This document shows positions 4,788 through 5,948 of a stretch of DNA of 5,948 nucleotides, in pieces. The translations under genes were made by a program, and so were the position numbers. How positions within the stretch are numbered: the first letter of the stretch is position 1; each line of letters opens with the position of its first letter. This DNA is from Dehalococcoidia bacterium. Lineage in GTDB: Bacteria > Chloroflexota > Dehalococcoidia > GIF9 > AB-539-J10. The notes under the pieces were generated by a model. That model searched no databases. It was not told the origin of the DNA and saw nothing but the letters and a program-made list of their open reading frames with translations. The stretch lies in contig JAUVYD010000105.1 in assembly GCA_030603265.1 (NCBI GenBank), positions 1-5,948 on the forward strand. The letters are read 5' to 3'.

Positions 4788-5530
4788 CAAGCCTTCGTGA
4801 GAGAGAGGAGCAGGGACGGCCCACTCAGGAGCCGACCATCAGGCTGGAGCACGTCTCCAAGGTCTACCAGATGGGCAAGGTTGAGGTGAGGGCGCTTGAT
4901 GACATCAGCCTCGAAGTCTGGCCCGGGGAGTTCATCGTGTTCCTCGGCCCCAGCGGCTCGGGCAAGACCACCCTGCTGAACGTGATGGGCGGCCTCGATT
5001 CCCCGACATCAGGCCAGGTGATGGTGAACGGCATCGACGTGACAGGGCTCTCGTCACGCGGATTGACATCGTTCCGCAGGACCCAGATAGGCTTCATCTT
5101 CCAGTTCTTCAACCTCATTCCCACCCTTACAGCCAGAGAGAACGTGGAGTTCGCAGCCGATCTCGTGAACGACCACGGGGCTGTCGACGAGCTACTCGAC
5201 GCGGTAGGGCTGGGAGAACGGAAGAAGCACTTCCCCTCGGAACTCTCGGGAGGCGAGAACCAGAGGGTCGCGGTCGCGCGGGCACTTGCGACGAACCCCT
5301 CTGTCATGCTCTGCGACGAGCCATCCGGCAGCCTCGACTTCGAGACAGGAAAGAAGATATTCAAGCTCCTGCGCGAACTGAACCGCGTGAACAACAAGGT
5401 CATGTGTGTAGTCACTCACAATGCTCCGATAGGAGACATCGCTGACCGCGTGATCCGACTTCGCGACGGCAAGATTGCAGATATCACGGTGAACGATAAC
5501 CCTCTCGATCCAGACGAACTGAGATGGTAG
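4784..5530 (+). CDS. ABC transporter ATP-binding protein (MacB/LolD type)
   Basis: This 248-residue ATPase powers a transporter or mechanotransmission complex with an FtsX-like permease at the cytoplasmic face of the inner membrane. All nucleotide-binding motifs are intact: Walker A GPSGSGKT (55-62), Q-loop Q107 in FIFQFFNLIPTLTARENV, signature LSGGENQRVAVARAL (154-168), Walker B VMLCDE (174-179) with catalytic E179, D-loop GSLD and H-loop H212 in VVTHN. The FFNLIPTLTARENV stretch and DEPSGSLD (family: DEPTGNLD) place it with the LolD/MacB/FtsE-like group. An extension of about 18 residues (MTSLREREEQ onward) precedes the core, which begins at TIRLEHVSKVYQMG. The start is GTG with a strong AAGGAG site. 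The permease gene starts within its last codons. Cargo is unknown: lipoprotein, peptide, drug or lipid are all possible. Confidence 0.96.
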   Translation: MTSLREREEQGRPTQEPTIRLEHVSKVYQMGKVEVRALDDISLEVWPGEFIVFLGPSGSGKTTLLNVMGGLDSPTSGQVMVNGIDVTGLSSRGLTSFRRTQIGFIFQFFNLIPTLTARENVEFAADLVNDHGAVDELLDAVGLGERKKHFPSELSGGENQRVAVARALATNPSVMLCDEPSGSLDFETGKKIFKLLRELNRVNNKVMCVVTHNAPIGDIADRVIRLRDGKIADITVNDNPLDPDELRW

Positions 5531-5948
5531 CAATCAATAACCTGCAGCGGAAACTGCTCCGCGACATGGGCGGTTCCAAGGCACAATTCGGCGCGGTAGC
5601 CGCCGTTATCGCCCTCGGCATCGCCGCATTCGTGGGCGTCTACGCCTCGTATCAGAATCTGCATGTATCGTACGAGTACACGTACGATGTCCTTCGCATG
5701 GGGGACTATTTCATCACCGTTGACTATTTGCCCGAGCGCGCCGTCAGGGAGATGGATAGCATACCCGGCGTGCAGGCCGAGGGGCAGCTAGTCGGAAACG
5801 TGAAGCTGGACCTCGACACCGAGGGCGGACAGAGGGTGGAAGCGCGAATTGTTTCCCTCCCCTCGGATACACGCCCCCTAGTGAGCGATGTCAAGATAGT
5901 GAGCGGGGCCTATTTCAGCCCCGGCAACAAGCGCGAGGTACTCCTCCC
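5524..5948 (+). CDS. FtsX/MacB-like ABC permease, N-terminal part (cut by window edge)
   Basis: The first 141 codons of a membrane subunit are visible, with no stop before the right edge. A short charged N-terminus (LQRKLLRDMGGSKAQ) leads into one hydrophobic segment (about 22-43, FGAVAAVIALGIAAFVGVYASY), as in MacB/LolC-type permeases. The rest is a soluble domain expected outside the membrane. It contains MDSIPGVQAEGQLVG (77-91) and VSGAYFSPGNKREVLL (126-141), resembling the periplasmic-core-like region of such permeases. The later membrane segments lie beyond the window. The ATG overlaps the end of the ATPase gene by seven bases and has no strong ribosome site, so translation is probably coupled. 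Family is inferred from the context, the topology and these motifs. Confidence 0.85.
   Translation, partial: MVAINNLQRKLLRDMGGSKAQFGAVAAVIALGIAAFVGVYASYQNLHVSYEYTYDVLRMGDYFITVDYLPERAVREMDSIPGVQAEGQLVGNVKLDLDTEGGQRVEARIVSLPSDTRPLVSDVKIVSGAYFSPGNKREVLL

Overview
The window looks like a piece of a moderately GC-rich bacterial chromosome. Genes are tightly packed, and a cluster of short palindromic repeats sits at the left end. Repeats ending in GCCCCTAC (or starting GTAGGGGC on the other strand), together with catabolic acyl-CoA dehydrogenase and dehydrogenase/hydrolase genes, would fit an environmental Chloroflexota (Dehalococcoidia-like) genome. That placement is inferred from general familiarity; there is no rRNA or marker gene here to prove it.

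Layout. Bases 1-703 hold no convincing gene. Bases 1-587 carry at least seven clear or degenerate hairpin repeats, plus one cut by the left edge, in both orientations; their stems differ in sequence but mostly remain self-complementary. Bases 704-2427 hold a two-gene minus-strand operon: a D-2-hydroxyacid (phosphoglycerate-type) dehydrogenase, then a metallo-beta-lactamase-fold protein resembling AHL lactonases, with stop and start overlapping as ATGA. A strong extended -10 promoter (TGCTATAAT) lies just upstream. Bases 2639-3778 hold a divergently transcribed acyl-CoA dehydrogenase that ends at a clear intrinsic terminator. Bases 3897-5948 hold a plus-strand operon: a promoter with an overlapping inverted-repeat operator, a TetR-family regulator, a possible 61-residue small protein, a MacB/LolD-type ABC ATPase, and the start of its FtsX/MacB-like permease, which runs off the right edge.

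How they may work together. The first three genes look like soluble metabolic enzymes and may serve one catabolic route for a hydroxy- or acyl-acid, but the substrate cannot be read from the sequence. The second operon looks like an autoregulated transport module of the MacB/LolCDE type, in which TetR probably represses its own promoter and the transporter genes behind it.

Most interesting points: (1) repeat stems that vary yet stay paired; (2) an MBL-fold protein lacking the second His of HxHxDH and apparently the bridging Asp; (3) a small ORF fitted exactly between tetR and the ATPase gene, with GTGA overlaps at both ends and good Shine-Dalgarno sequences. None of these proves a new system.
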